Positions 19,123 through 27,670 of a stretch of 64,000 nucleotides of DNA are shown here, in pieces (position 1 is the first letter of the stretch; the number at the start of each line of letters is the position of its first letter). The notes beneath the pieces are model-generated. The model ran no database searches and was not told the origin of the DNA. It saw only the letters and a program-made list of their open reading frames with translations. A program made the position numbers and the translations under genes. The DNA is from Paracoccaceae bacterium (GTDB lineage Bacteria; Pseudomonadota; Alphaproteobacteria; Rhodobacterales; Rhodobacteraceae), in the NCBI GenBank assembly GCA_014879735.1, contig JACSRN010000144.1, positions 1 to 64,000 on the forward strand. Reading direction: 5' to 3'.

Positions 19123-20055
19123 TCACCCCGCAGATGCCGCGCCATACTTCCGCTCGACCGCATCATGGCCCAGAAGCTTGCTCTCCAGGGCGCGCATCTC
19201 GTCGTAGCGCATCAGCTCCATGATCTCCTCGATCCCCGCCACCAGATCGGGACGATCCACGGCGACACCGGTTTCCATCGTGTTGCGCATCACGGCCAGG
19301 GCTTCGGACATGCCCCGGATCGCTGCGCCAGGCAGCATGCGCGGCAGGCTGACCCGCCGGACCCCGATGGCCTTGAGTTCCGGCAGCGGCAGAAGCGGCG
19401 TCGTCGGTCGGCTGCGGATGCCGAAGCCCATGTTGATCGTGACCGGCACGCCCGACGCTTCGACGATCCGCTCTATATCCTCGCGCGAGCGGGCGGCATC
19501 GGGGAAGATCATGTCCGCACCCGCCGCGACATAGGCGCGGACACGCCGGACGGCGCCTTCGATGCCTTCCTGCGCAAGGGCATCGGTCCGGGCGATGATG
19601 GCGAAATCGTCATCCTTGCGCGCGAGACAGGCCGCCTCGATCTTCTTCACCATCTCGTATTCGTCCACCACCTCCTTGCCCGGCATGTGCCCGCAGCGTT
19701 TGGGATGGACCTGGTCCTCGATGTTGATCCCGGCGATACCGGCCTCCTCGAACATGCGGACGGCGTAATGCACATTCATCGGGTTGCCATAGCCGGTATC
19801 CGCATCGGCAGTGACCGGGATCGAAACCGACCGGGCGATGTAGCGGCAATGGCTGACATTCTCGGTCAGGCCCATGACGCCGATATCGTCGATCCCCAGG
19901 ATCGCGTTCGAGATGGCGGCGCCGCTGGTGGCGGCCATCTTGAACCCGGCCTTCTCGACCAGAAGGGCGCTGTATCCGTCATAGACCCCGGGCGCGACGA
20001 TAAGCTCGTCACCGGCGAGGAGGTCGCGGAAGCGGCGGGCGGCGGTCGTCATCAT
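19123..20055 (-). CDS. isocitrate lyase / PEP mutase family protein (methylisocitrate-lyase-like)
   Basis: This 310-residue barrel enzyme of the ICL/PEPM superfamily has the active-site loop KRCGHMPGK (119-127) with Cys121 as the likely general acid, as in true lyases. DADTGYG (84-90) and NIEDQ (111-115) supply metal and substrate ligands. Length fits methylisocitrate lyase (PrpB), dimethylmalate lyase and oxaloacetate decarboxylase; these cannot be separated here. The start at 20055 has AAAGGA upstream; a second ATG follows at once. It is the last gene of the operon behind TctA/TctB and near an aconitase, so cleavage of an imported hydroxy-tricarboxylate to pyruvate or glyoxylate plus a dicarboxylate is a strong inference. 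Confidence 0.85.
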   Translation of the reverse strand: MMTTAARRFRDLLAGDELIVAPGVYDGYSALLVEKAGFKMAATSGAAISNAILGIDDIGVMGLTENVSHCRYIARSVSIPVTADADTGYGNPMNVHYAVRMFEEAGIAGINIEDQVHPKRCGHMPGKEVVDEYEMVKKIEAACLARKDDDFAIIARTDALAQEGIEGAVRRVRAYVAAGADMIFPDAARSREDIERIVEASGVPVTINMGFGIRSRPTTPLLPLPELKAIGVRRVSLPRMLPGAAIRGMSEALAVMRNTMETGVAVDRPDLVAGIEEIMELMRYDEMRALESKLLGHDAVERKYGAASAG

Positions 20056-20063
20056 TAATCCTT

Positions 20064-20546
20064 TCAAAACAGCGAGAAAACTGCGCCGGCAGGCCAGTGT
20101 ATGTTGAGAAGCCGCCCGAGCGGCAGCGCAATCACCAGGGCCACCCCGTTGATCGCGCTATGCTCCAGAAGCGTGGCGCGGCGTTCCACCCAGAGGAAGG
20201 CCGAGCTGAACAGCACGATCGACATGGCCAGACCGACCAGCCACATCAGGGTGACGAAGAGCGCCATCCAGGCCCCGTAGCGCAGGGCCTGGCGGGGGCC
20301 GATATCGGTGCCCTCGCCCATGTCGCTTTCCAGGTCCTCGACCTGCGCCTTGCCGAAGGAAAACCGCAGGAAACCCAGAAGGCACAGCATCAGCCCCGTG
20401 CCCGACAGGAACCGCGGCATCAGCGCAGCACCCTGCTTCATGAAGCAGGTGTCGATCAGCGCCGCGAGGAAGCAGGCGGTTATGGCGCAGAGAAGAGTCG
20501 CCTTCGTGGGGTCGACCTGACGGATCCGCTCGGAAATCGTCGTCAT
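20064..20546 (-). CDS. tripartite tricarboxylate transporter small subunit (TctB)
   Basis: This is a 160-residue small membrane subunit of a TTT importer. It has four predicted transmembrane segments (about residues 18-36, 45-62, 90-113 and 125-155) and ends in an aromatic-rich tail. The start at 20546 overlaps the tctA stop as ATGA. The central cytoplasmic loop is rich in acidic residues. TctB sequences are poorly conserved, so the identification rests mainly on size, topology and position directly after tctA. The lyase gene follows with an 8-base gap. Confidence 0.85.
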   Translation of the reverse strand: MTTISERIRQVDPTKATLLCAITACFLAALIDTCFMKQGAALMPRFLSGTGLMLCLLGFLRFSFGKAQVEDLESDMGEGTDIGPRQALRYGAWMALFVTLMWLVGLAMSIVLFSSAFLWVERRATLLEHSAINGVALVIALPLGRLLNIHWPAGAVFSLF

Positions 20547-22015
20547 TGAACCGCCTCCATCCGCATCCTGCGGATGATGAACGCGCCCAGAATGGCAAGG
20601 ATCACTGCGGCGATGATCATGACGCCCGGCCTCAGCAGCCATTCAAAGCCGTAGCGGGAAGAGGTGATCCAGAGGTCGCGCTCGATCAGCGGGGCAAGAA
20701 TGAACCCCACCAGCAGCGGCGGACGCGGCATCTTGGCCCGCTTCATCGCCCAACCGACCACCCCGATGACGATCAGCGCGATCAGGTCGCCCACATGGCG
20801 CGTGGCCTGGTAGCTGCCCAGCACGATCAGGATGAAGACGACCGGGAAGATCAGGTTGAACGGCATCAGCGTCAGCCGGGCGATCGGCCGGGCGAGAATC
20901 ACGCAGACCAATGTGGCCGCGACATTCGCGATGGCCAGGCTCCAGACGATCACGAAGATCAGCGACAGGTTGCTTTCCACCATGCGCGGGCCGGGCTGCA
21001 CCCCCATCACCACCATCGCCGCCAGAAGGATGGCCATGCCCGCGCTGCCCGGAATGCCGAACAGCAGGGTCGGAATCAGGTTGCCGCCTTCCTTGGCATT
21101 GTTGGCGCTTTCGGGGGCGATGATCCCCCGCACATCGCCCTTTCCAAACTGGCTTTTGTCCTTGGCCGTCTGGACGACGTAGCCATAGTTCAGCCAATCG
21201 GCGAGCGAGCTGCCAAGACCCGGAATGGCCCCGACGACGGCGCCGATCAAGCTGTGGCGCAGCACCAGCCAGCGGTAGCGGATGACGTCGCGCACACCGT
21301 CCATCCAGCCTTTGCCGAGATCTGTCTTCGAGGCAATGGCGCCGCCCCTGGCCAGAATGTCGATCATCTCGGGCAGGGCGAACAGGCCCATCGCCAGAAC
21401 GACCAACGGGATGCCATCGAACAGATAGTCCAGCCCGCCGGTGAACCGGACCTCGGGCACAACCGGCGCAGACCCGATGGTGCCCAGAAGCAGGCCGAAC
21501 AGCGCACCGATCAGGCCAAGGATCGGGCGGTTGCCGCTGAGCATGCCGATGGTGCACAGGCCAAGGACCGAGATCATCAGCAATTCCGGCGTGCCCAGCG
21601 ACAGGATCAGCGGGCGCGCGATCGGTAGGATGGCGGTCAGGGCAAAGGCCCCGATCACGCCGCCGATCATCGAGGCGATGAACGATGCCGAAAGCGCCCG
21701 TGCCGCCTCTCCCCTCTGCGTCATCGGGTAGCCGTCCATGATCGTCGCCTGCGAGCCGGATCCGCCAGGCACACCCATCAGGATCGCCGGGAAGGTGTCA
21801 GAAGTGTTGTTCACGGCGCCGACGCCCACCAGCATCGCCAGACCCGCCGCCGGATCCAGGCCATAGGTCATGGGCAGCAGCAGCGTCATGCCGACCAGCC
21901 CGCCGACACCGGGAATGGGGCCGACCAGAACGCCGACCGCCACCCCCAGCATCAGATACATAAAGTGCTGCGCCTGCAGGATAACCTGCAGCGCCTCCCA
22001 TGCGGCTTCTAGCAT
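20543..22015 (-). CDS. tripartite tricarboxylate transporter large permease (TctA)
   Basis: This 490-residue permease is the 12-helix channel of a secondary TTT system. Family signatures are GPIPGVGGLVGMTLLLPMTYGLDPAAGLAML near the N-terminus, GVPGGSGSQATIMDGYPM (about 78-95) and, in the second half, APESANNAKEGGNLIPTLLFGIPGSAGMA. These duplicated GxPG segments are thought to line the substrate site. It is the first gene of the leftward operon tctA-tctB-lyase. The matching binding protein (tctC) is divergently encoded at 22806, beyond the GntR gene, as often seen in this family. Confidence 0.93.
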   Translation of the reverse strand: MLEAAWEALQVILQAQHFMYLMLGVAVGVLVGPIPGVGGLVGMTLLLPMTYGLDPAAGLAMLVGVGAVNNTSDTFPAILMGVPGGSGSQATIMDGYPMTQRGEAARALSASFIASMIGGVIGAFALTAILPIARPLILSLGTPELLMISVLGLCTIGMLSGNRPILGLIGALFGLLLGTIGSAPVVPEVRFTGGLDYLFDGIPLVVLAMGLFALPEMIDILARGGAIASKTDLGKGWMDGVRDVIRYRWLVLRHSLIGAVVGAIPGLGSSLADWLNYGYVVQTAKDKSQFGKGDVRGIIAPESANNAKEGGNLIPTLLFGIPGSAGMAILLAAMVVMGVQPGPRMVESNLSLIFVIVWSLAIANVAATLVCVILARPIARLTLMPFNLIFPVVFILIVLGSYQATRHVGDLIALIVIGVVGWAMKRAKMPRPPLLVGFILAPLIERDLWITSSRYGFEWLLRPGVMIIAAVILAILGAFIIRRMRMEAVQ

Positions 22016-22034
22016 TTCCCTCCCTCCGACTTTC

Positions 22035-22706
22035 TTAAAGCAGCGAGACCAGGTTCTCGGTCGCGCGCCGGATGTGCAGGCGCATCAGCGACTCGGCGAG
22101 GTGTTGGTCGCCCAGCTCCACCGCCCGCAGGATTTGCCAGTGTTCATCTGAAGCGAGTTCCGACCGCCGCTCTCTCGCGCCGGACCAGCGGCGATGAATC
22201 CGCAGCTGATCATACAGATCCTCGCACATGGCCCGTTCGATCTGGGCATTGCCGCATCCACGGGCCAGAACGGTGTGGATGTCGAATTTCGCGCCGGAAT
22301 CGCGCGCGGCCTCGAAATCCTGCATCAGGTGGTGCCGGTCCTCCTGGCTCATCCGCTGGGTGGCCAGGCGCACGGCCATCCCTTCCAGCCCCTCGCGCAG
22401 TTCGAACAGATCCCGTGCTTCCTTGATGCCCAGCTGCACGACCCGGGCCCGCTGCTGATGTTCGCGCTCGATCAGGCGACGTCCCTCCAGACGGCGCATC
22501 GCCTCGCGCACAGGGCCGCGGCTCATCTCCAGCGCTCGGGACACCTCGGCCTCGTTGACCACGGATCCTGGGGTCAGCCCGCCATTCAGGATCAGGCCGA
22601 TGATGTAGTCATAGGCCTTGATCGACAGCGAGGGTGAGCTCTCATCAGTCAACACTTTGTCGATGATCTCTTCCATGATGTTCCAGAACGCTACAATTTT
22701 CGACAT
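22035..22706 (-). CDS. GntR-family regulator (FadR/FCD subfamily) of the tricarboxylate locus
   Basis: This 223-residue regulator has an N-terminal winged helix-turn-helix (about 28-92: SIKAYDYIIGLILNGGLTPG, then EVSRALEMSRGPVREAMRRLE) and an all-helical FCD effector domain. The FCD part is somewhat short and does not show all metal-binding histidines. The start could be 22706 or the ATG at 22676 (MEEII); neither has a strong ribosome-binding site. It lies between tctA and the divergent tctC, next to a palindrome overlapping the tctC promoter, so it very probably represses transport and catabolism until a carboxylate effector binds. Confidence 0.88.
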   Translation of the reverse strand: MSKIVAFWNIMEEIIDKVLTDESSPSLSIKAYDYIIGLILNGGLTPGSVVNEAEVSRALEMSRGPVREAMRRLEGRRLIEREHQQRARVVQLGIKEARDLFELREGLEGMAVRLATQRMSQEDRHHLMQDFEAARDSGAKFDIHTVLARGCGNAQIERAMCEDLYDQLRIHRRWSGARERRSELASDEHWQILRAVELGDQHLAESLMRLHIRRATENLVSLL

Positions 22707-22718
22707 TTTTGACGTGTA

Positions 22719-22747
22719 TTGACATCTATTGAGACGGCTGTTTGATT
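22719..22747 (+). promoter_or_regulatory. predicted sigma70-type promoter for tctC
   Basis: TTGACA (22719-22724, perfect -35 match) is followed after 17 bases by TTGATT (22742-22747, four of six -10 matches). It points toward the tctC-like gene at 22806, giving a leader of about 50 bases. The 3' end abuts the palindromic operator at 22747-22768. Confidence 0.55.
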
Positions 22748-22768
22748 GTCAACGTCAAAGTGTTGACA
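22747..22768. promoter_or_regulatory. predicted GntR operator palindrome
   Basis: TGTCAAC (22747-22753) and GTTGACA (22762-22768) form a perfect 7-bp inverted repeat with an 8-base spacer. It covers the end of the -10 box and the expected transcription start, the right place for a repressor. The adjacent GntR-type regulator is the obvious ligand, though the spacer is longer than in many FadR-type sites. Confidence 0.55.
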
Positions 22769-22805
22769 GATCGGCCGGGGGAGGCCGACGCCAAGGGAGA
22801 AAGAG

Positions 22806-23888
22806 ATGACATTCGGAAAGATCGGCGCCGCGCTCGCGCTGAGCGTTGGGGTGCAGTTCTGCGGAATGCAGGCAAGCGCGCAGACGGAGGAAGCCTATTT
22901 CGAAGGCAAGACGGTCACGCTGCTCGTGGGCTTCAGCCCGGGCGGCGGCACAGACCTGTTCGGCAGGGCCTTCGCAGACCATCTGGGTCGCCACCTGCCC
23001 GGCAACCCGACCGTGATCGTGCAGAACATGCCGGGCGCCGGCGGCATCATCGCCTCGAACTATTTCGGCGAGCAGGCGGCGAAGGACGGCACCTACATCA
23101 TGGTGGGCACTGGCCAGTTGCTGATGCGCCTTCTCCTGGGCCTAGACGGCTCCACGACCGAAGTCGAGCAGCTTGAGCCGATCGTCGCAGGGCCGATGGG
23201 GCGGATCACCTACGCCTCCAACGAGTTTGACCTGTCCGACACGAATGCCATCATCTCCTCGGGCGAGCTTGTCGTCGGTGTGCCGGAAGTGATCTCGACC
23301 ATCGACGCGGTCCTCGGGCTGGAGGTTCTGGGCGCCGATTTCCGCGCCATTGTCGGCTATGAGGGCAAGAGCGACACCCGCCTTGCGCTGGAGCGGGGCG
23401 AAATCAACGTCGATGAACAGACAACTCCGCTGTTCAACACCTCGGTCGTGCCGCTGATCGAGGAAGGCAAGGCCGCCCCCCTCTTCGCCCAGGGCTTCCT
23501 GTCCGGCGAGGAGTTGGTCCGTGATCCGGCCGCGCCCGATGTGCCCAGCCTGGCCGAGGTTTACGAACAGATCCACGGCAAGCCGCCGGAAGGTCCGGCC
23601 TGGGAGGCCTACAAGGCCTCGATCCGCGCTATCGGCAACGGTGGCAAGATCCTGATGATCCACAGCGATCTGCCCGATGACGTGAAGGCGGACATCCATG
23701 GCGCGATCGAGGGGCTGAAGGCGGATGAAGAGTTCCAGAAGGCCGCGGATCAGTTGCTGGAAGGCTACGACCTGAACACCGGCGAAGCGCTGAGCCAGAG
23801 CATCGCGGCCATCGCCGCGACAGATCCGGCGACGCTGGAGTGGCTGAAGACCTACCTCGCCGAAAACTACGACATGACCTTCAACTGA
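22806..23888 (+). CDS. tripartite tricarboxylate transporter substrate-binding protein (TctC/BugE family)
   Basis: This 360-residue periplasmic binding protein has a signal peptide (cleavage near residue 26, ASAQ). The Bug/TctC signature VTLLVGFSPGGGTDLFGRAFADHL is near the mature N-terminus, followed by PGAGGIIASNYFGEQAAKDGTY, the two loops that hold carboxylates. It is somewhat longer than average for the family (about 320). It diverges from the GntR regulator and lies 54 bases (39 if the GTG at 23928 is used) before the aconitase-like gene, so uptake and first conversion are co-expressed. AAGGGAGAAAGAG precedes the ATG. Confidence 0.9.
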   Translation: MTFGKIGAALALSVGVQFCGMQASAQTEEAYFEGKTVTLLVGFSPGGGTDLFGRAFADHLGRHLPGNPTVIVQNMPGAGGIIASNYFGEQAAKDGTYIMVGTGQLLMRLLLGLDGSTTEVEQLEPIVAGPMGRITYASNEFDLSDTNAIISSGELVVGVPEVISTIDAVLGLEVLGADFRAIVGYEGKSDTRLALERGEINVDEQTTPLFNTSVVPLIEEGKAAPLFAQGFLSGEELVRDPAAPDVPSLAEVYEQIHGKPPEGPAWEAYKASIRAIGNGGKILMIHSDLPDDVKADIHGAIEGLKADEEFQKAADQLLEGYDLNTGEALSQSIAAIAATDPATLEWLKTYLAENYDMTFN

Positions 23889-23942
23889 CAATATCCGGAC
23901 GCCGCCGCCGCCCGGGGTCGGCGGCGTGTGCCAGGGGCCCAG

Positions 23943-26552
23943 ATGATCTCGAGCTTTGTTCACGAAGACCGTCGTTACGATTTCCACGATGTCCGCTGTG
24001 TCCTCGGGCAGAAGCGGTTCGACCGCCTGCCCTGGAGCACCCGCATCCTTGCGGAAAACCTTCTGCGCAACCGCCTGCCCGAAACGGCCGACGACCGGAT
24101 CTTCGGCGACCTCTTCGATCCCGCCATCCCGGCGGATCGCGGGGCGCTGCCTCTGGTGATCCCCCGGATCGTACTGCCCGATTCCTCGGGCCTGCCCGTG
24201 CTGATGGACCTCGCCGCCTTGCGGGACGAGGTCGCGCGTGCGGGGATGGATCCGGCGACGGTAGAGCCCAGAATTCAGGTCGATCTGATCGTCGACCATT
24301 CTCTTCAGGTCGATTTCGCGATGCGCGGCGATGCTGCCGAGTTGAACGTCGCGAAAGAGATCGACCGCAACCGCGAACGCTACAGCTTCCTGAAATGGGC
24401 GAAACAGGCCTTCGCGAACCTGAAGCTCTATCCGCCGGGGTCGGGCATCATCCATCAGGTGCATATCGAGCAGATCGCCCGGGTGACTCTGGTGGAGGAG
24501 CGGCCCGGTTCGGCCCCCCTGGCCTATCCTGATTTCGCCCTGGGCGGGGATTCGCACACGCCGATGGTCAATGCCCTTGGGGTCATGGGCTGGGGGATCG
24601 GCGGGATCGAGGCGGAGACGGTCATCCTCGGCCAGCCCTATATGCTGCCGAAGCCACGGACAGTCGGCGTGCAGCTGACCGGGCGGCTGCGCCCCGGCGT
24701 GACGGGGACGGATCTTGTGCTGTCGGTCACGCGCCGCTTGCGCGACCTGAATGTGGTCGGCGCGCTCGTCGAATACTTCGGTGAGGGCGCGACCGCCCTC
24801 GGCGTCCCGGATCGCGCCACCCTGGCCAATATGGCGCCGGAATACGGGGCGACGGTCGGCTTCTGGCCCGTCGATGACCGCACCCTGGACTATCTGAGGT
24901 TGACCGGCCGGTCGCCGGATCATGTGGCGCTGATCGAGACGCATTGCCGTGCCGCCGGTCTGTTCCGGTCCGAAGGATTGCCGGACCCCACCTATGATCA
25001 GGTCGTGGAGGTCGATCTTTCCCGCATCGGCCGTCAGATCAGCGGACCCGGAAAGCCGCATTTCACCCGCCCGCCCGCCGAAGTTGCCGACAGTTTCAGG
25101 GCGGCGGTGGGTGGCGCATCGAAAGTGGCGGATGCCGCGATCCCGCCGGGGGGCGTGGCCCTGGCCGCGATCACCTCCTGCACCAACACCGCCAATCCCG
25201 CTGCGATGATCACCGCCGGATTGCTCGCCCGCAACGCCGCTAGGCTGGGGCTGTTGCGCAGGCCCTGGGTCAAGACCTCCTTCGCGCCCGGCTCGCGCGC
25301 CGTGACCGCCTACCTGGAAGACGCGGGGCTGATGGCACCGCTTGAGGCGCTTGGCTTCAACGTGATCGGCTATGGCTGCACCACCTGCGGCGGCAAATCG
25401 GGGCCGCTGCTGCCCGAAGTGACCGCCGCGATCGAGGCCGGGCAGACCAGCGTCGCCTCCGTCCTGTCGGGAAACCGGAACTTCGACGGGCGCATCCACC
25501 GGCTGATCCCGGCGAACTATCTGGCCTCTCCGGCGCTGGTGGTCGCCTATGCCCTGTCCGGAAGCGTCCTCTGCGATCTGGACAGGGATCCGCTTGGCCA
25601 AGACGCCGATGGTGCGCCGGTCTATCTGGCCGATGTCTGGCCGGAGGAGGCCGAGATCGCCGAGCTGATCCGCCGCTTCGTCACGCCCGAGGTCTTCCTG
25701 CGCGCCCGCGCCTTCGATGCCGCCCGCGGCGAGACCTGGGCCGCGATCGAAGCCCCGACGGGCGCCAGATTTCCTTGGTCCGCGACCTCGGACTATATCG
25801 TCGAGCCGCCGTTCTTCTCGTTGACCGCCCGGGATCCCTTGGCTCCGCAAGAGGGGCTGCGCGTGCTGGCGATATTCGGCGACGGGCTGACGACGGATCA
25901 TATCTCACCCAGTGGCGAGATCCCCCCGAACAGCCCCGCGGGGGCCTATCTCCTTGCGCGCGGCATCCCGCGAGAGGCCTTCAACAGCTATGTCGGGCGG
26001 CGCGGCAATCATCATGTGATGGTGCGCGGCACCTATGCCAATATCCAGCTGAACAACCTGCTCGGCCAAGGCCGGCGCGGCAGCGCCACCACCCTGTTCC
26101 CCGGCGGCGAGGCGGTCTCGATCCACGCCGCCGCGATGCGTTACCAGGGCGAGGGTCGGGCCATGATCGTTCTGGGGGGAGAGAATTTCGGCATGGGCAG
26201 CAGCCGGGACTGGGCCGCCAAGGGTCAGGCCCTCCTGGGGATCACCGCCGTCCTGGCGCGGTCCTATGAACGGATCCACAGATCGAACCTGATCGGCATG
26301 GGCATTGCACCGCTGTTGTTCGGCGAAGGCCAGAGCCACGGGTCGCTGGGTCTGGATGGCAGCGAGATCTTCACCCTGCCCCCGCTGGATCAGCTGCTGG
26401 ATGCGAATGCGGAACGGGTGGTGACGGCCGAACATCCGGGCGGAGACATCCTCCGCTTCGCAATCGATGTGGATGTCCGCTCTGCCAGCGAAGCCGATCT
26501 GCTGCGCCGCGGTGGCATTTTCATCGCCGCCAAGCAGCGCCTCTTTCCCTGA
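23943..26552 (+). CDS. aconitate hydratase family protein (AcnA/AcnD-like)
   Basis: This 869-residue iron-sulfur hydratase of the aconitase A/IRP branch interconverts hydroxy- and dehydro-tricarboxylates. The three [4Fe-4S] ligands are Cys413 (SCTNTANP) and Cys479/Cys482 (GCTTCGG). The substrate loops LGGDSHTPMVNALGVMGWG in the N-terminal half and FGMGSSRDWAAKG in the C-terminal swivel domain are intact. ATG 23943 has AGGGG five bases upstream; a GTG at 23928 is the alternative. Because it sits behind tctC and opposite a lyase gene, it probably serves the imported tricarboxylate rather than the TCA cycle. No prpF or prpC was found, so a complete methylcitrate cycle is not encoded here. Confidence 0.92.
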   Translation: MISSFVHEDRRYDFHDVRCVLGQKRFDRLPWSTRILAENLLRNRLPETADDRIFGDLFDPAIPADRGALPLVIPRIVLPDSSGLPVLMDLAALRDEVARAGMDPATVEPRIQVDLIVDHSLQVDFAMRGDAAELNVAKEIDRNRERYSFLKWAKQAFANLKLYPPGSGIIHQVHIEQIARVTLVEERPGSAPLAYPDFALGGDSHTPMVNALGVMGWGIGGIEAETVILGQPYMLPKPRTVGVQLTGRLRPGVTGTDLVLSVTRRLRDLNVVGALVEYFGEGATALGVPDRATLANMAPEYGATVGFWPVDDRTLDYLRLTGRSPDHVALIETHCRAAGLFRSEGLPDPTYDQVVEVDLSRIGRQISGPGKPHFTRPPAEVADSFRAAVGGASKVADAAIPPGGVALAAITSCTNTANPAAMITAGLLARNAARLGLLRRPWVKTSFAPGSRAVTAYLEDAGLMAPLEALGFNVIGYGCTTCGGKSGPLLPEVTAAIEAGQTSVASVLSGNRNFDGRIHRLIPANYLASPALVVAYALSGSVLCDLDRDPLGQDADGAPVYLADVWPEEAEIAELIRRFVTPEVFLRARAFDAARGETWAAIEAPTGARFPWSATSDYIVEPPFFSLTARDPLAPQEGLRVLAIFGDGLTTDHISPSGEIPPNSPAGAYLLARGIPREAFNSYVGRRGNHHVMVRGTYANIQLNNLLGQGRRGSATTLFPGGEAVSIHAAAMRYQGEGRAMIVLGGENFGMGSSRDWAAKGQALLGITAVLARSYERIHRSNLIGMGIAPLLFGEGQSHGSLGLDGSEIFTLPPLDQLLDANAERVVTAEHPGGDILRFAIDVDVRSASEADLLRRGGIFIAAKQRLFP

Positions 26553-26576
26553 GTTGGCGGCCAATCCGGTCAGCAG

Positions 26577-26624
26577 GAAGGGCAAGATGGCCGGAACAAT
26601 GATCCGGGATCCGTCTTGCCCTTC
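26577..26624 (+). terminator. terminator-like extended hairpin after the aconitase gene
   Basis: An 11-bp perfect inverted repeat, GAAGGGCAAGA (26577-26587) and TCTTGCCCTTC (26614-26624), encloses a smaller stem CCGGA/TCCGG. It lies 25 bases after the aconitase stop codon. There is no clear T-run after it. The remaining bases to 26741 show nothing recognisable. Confidence 0.5.
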
Positions 26625-26741
26625 ATCCGATGCCAAAACGAGGCGGCTCACAGCCCAGAGAGGGCGATATTGAGCCTGCCGCCCCGTTGCTCGGATACAG
26701 AAACCTGAATGCGGAACAGGCCACCATGCAGCGTGGCGCCG

Positions 26742-27553
26742 TCACTGCCCCGCGCCGGCCCGGCTCTTTGCCTGCTCGGCCATCAATGCGATCAGGCGGA
26801 AGAAGCCCTGTACCATCTTGGTGAAAGGCAAGAGCATGAACAGGGCCAGCACCGCCCCCAGATGCAGGGCGAGGAGTGCGGCAACCCGCGGCATGCCCGT
26901 TGCAGCAAACAGCGCAGGACCTGAAGCTGCGACCAGGCCGGGAAGCAGGATGAACGCCATCTCACCGCCCCAGACCCGGCGTGCACCTGGATCGGGATCC
27001 GCCAGCATCTTCAGCCGGGCCAGACCCAAGGTCCCAATCACCATCAAAATGCCACCCGGCACTCCGAAGAGCTGGGGCAGGCTGAACAGCCCATAGGGCG
27101 CCGGCCTGTCGAAGACGTAATGCATCACCGTCCCCGAGGCGGTGGAGGCGAAGCACGGCAGGAAGCCATGCGTCATCGCCTGATGCATCCAGCGCCGCAT
27201 GTCGGAATAGCGATCTTCCTTCTCGAAATTGCAGCCCTGCCCCTGCCCGCCGGAAAGGTTGCGCATCCGCTCGGCCGCCGAAAGCGCCGCCGTCAGATCG
27301 GCGAAGCGCGGACGGCCTGCCCCACCTCGCGCCAGCAGCGGACCAGGCCGATCCCAATCGAGGCCATCGGAAGAAGGAGGGCGGGCAGGAAGATCGCGAC
27401 CATCAGGTTATGCGCCATGACGGCGTAGAACCCCGCGCCCCCGCCGCGCGGCAGCAACGCAACCAGACCGAACGGTGCGGCCCAGCCCAGCACCAGTACT
27501 GCGGCAATCAACACACCACGTTCATGGAACCTGCGCGCAAGGGCTGCGGCCAG
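26742..27553 (-). pseudogene. tcuB-like tricarballylate/citrate utilisation membrane protein, truncated and frameshifted
   Basis: This is the C-terminal membrane part of a TcuB/CitB protein, the haem/iron-sulfur partner that reoxidises the FAD of tricarballylate dehydrogenase TcuA. Recognisable parts are ARRFHERGVLIAAVLVLGWAAP and a MAHNLMVAIFLPALLLP helix, followed by a frameshift at about 27290-27310. Then GGGQGQGCNF-like NLSGGQGQGCNFEKED, MRRWMHQAMTHGFLPCFAST and LPFTKMVQGFFRLIALMAEQ follow, ending at 26742. The N-terminal ferredoxin-like half with its Cys clusters is missing; the frame fuses at about 27553 to a DUF35 fragment. No tcuA is present. The remnant suggests that this locus once handled tricarballylate or a related tricarboxylate. 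Confidence 0.72.
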
Positions 27554-27670
27554 ACCAGACGCTCCCAACTGTCCTGCCGCACCTCGGCCAGGGCGGCGGG
27601 CAGGACATGGCTCATCAGGCGGAACCCCTCGTCGAGTTCGATCATCGCCAGAACCAGCGGCGGCTCCCCG
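27553..27670 (-). pseudogene. DUF35 OB-fold fragment caught between tcuB remnant and IS fragment
   Basis: About 40 codons on the minus strand read GEPPLVLAMIELDEGF, then RLMSHVLPAALAEVRQDSW and ERLVW, the pattern of the OB-fold half of DUF35 acyl-CoA-binding proteins. No start, zinc ribbon or proper end is present. The right side breaks into IS5-family sequence at about 27670 and the left side joins the tcuB remnant at about 27553. It is not a copy of the DUF35 gene at 16486, which has a different sequence here. Confidence 0.55.

Noticed and set aside
23142-25901. Long minus-strand frame opposite tctC and the aconitase gene
   Set aside because: It is an antisense shadow of high-GC codons with no family motifs; the plus strand holds unmistakable TctC and aconitase genes.
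17338-27670. Simple inversion that split one IS5 element
   Set aside because: Orientation and breakpoints fit, but the overlapping 20 bases differ at two positions and the DUF35 pieces at the two edges are not halves of one gene, so a single clean inversion is not established; kept only as a hypothesis.
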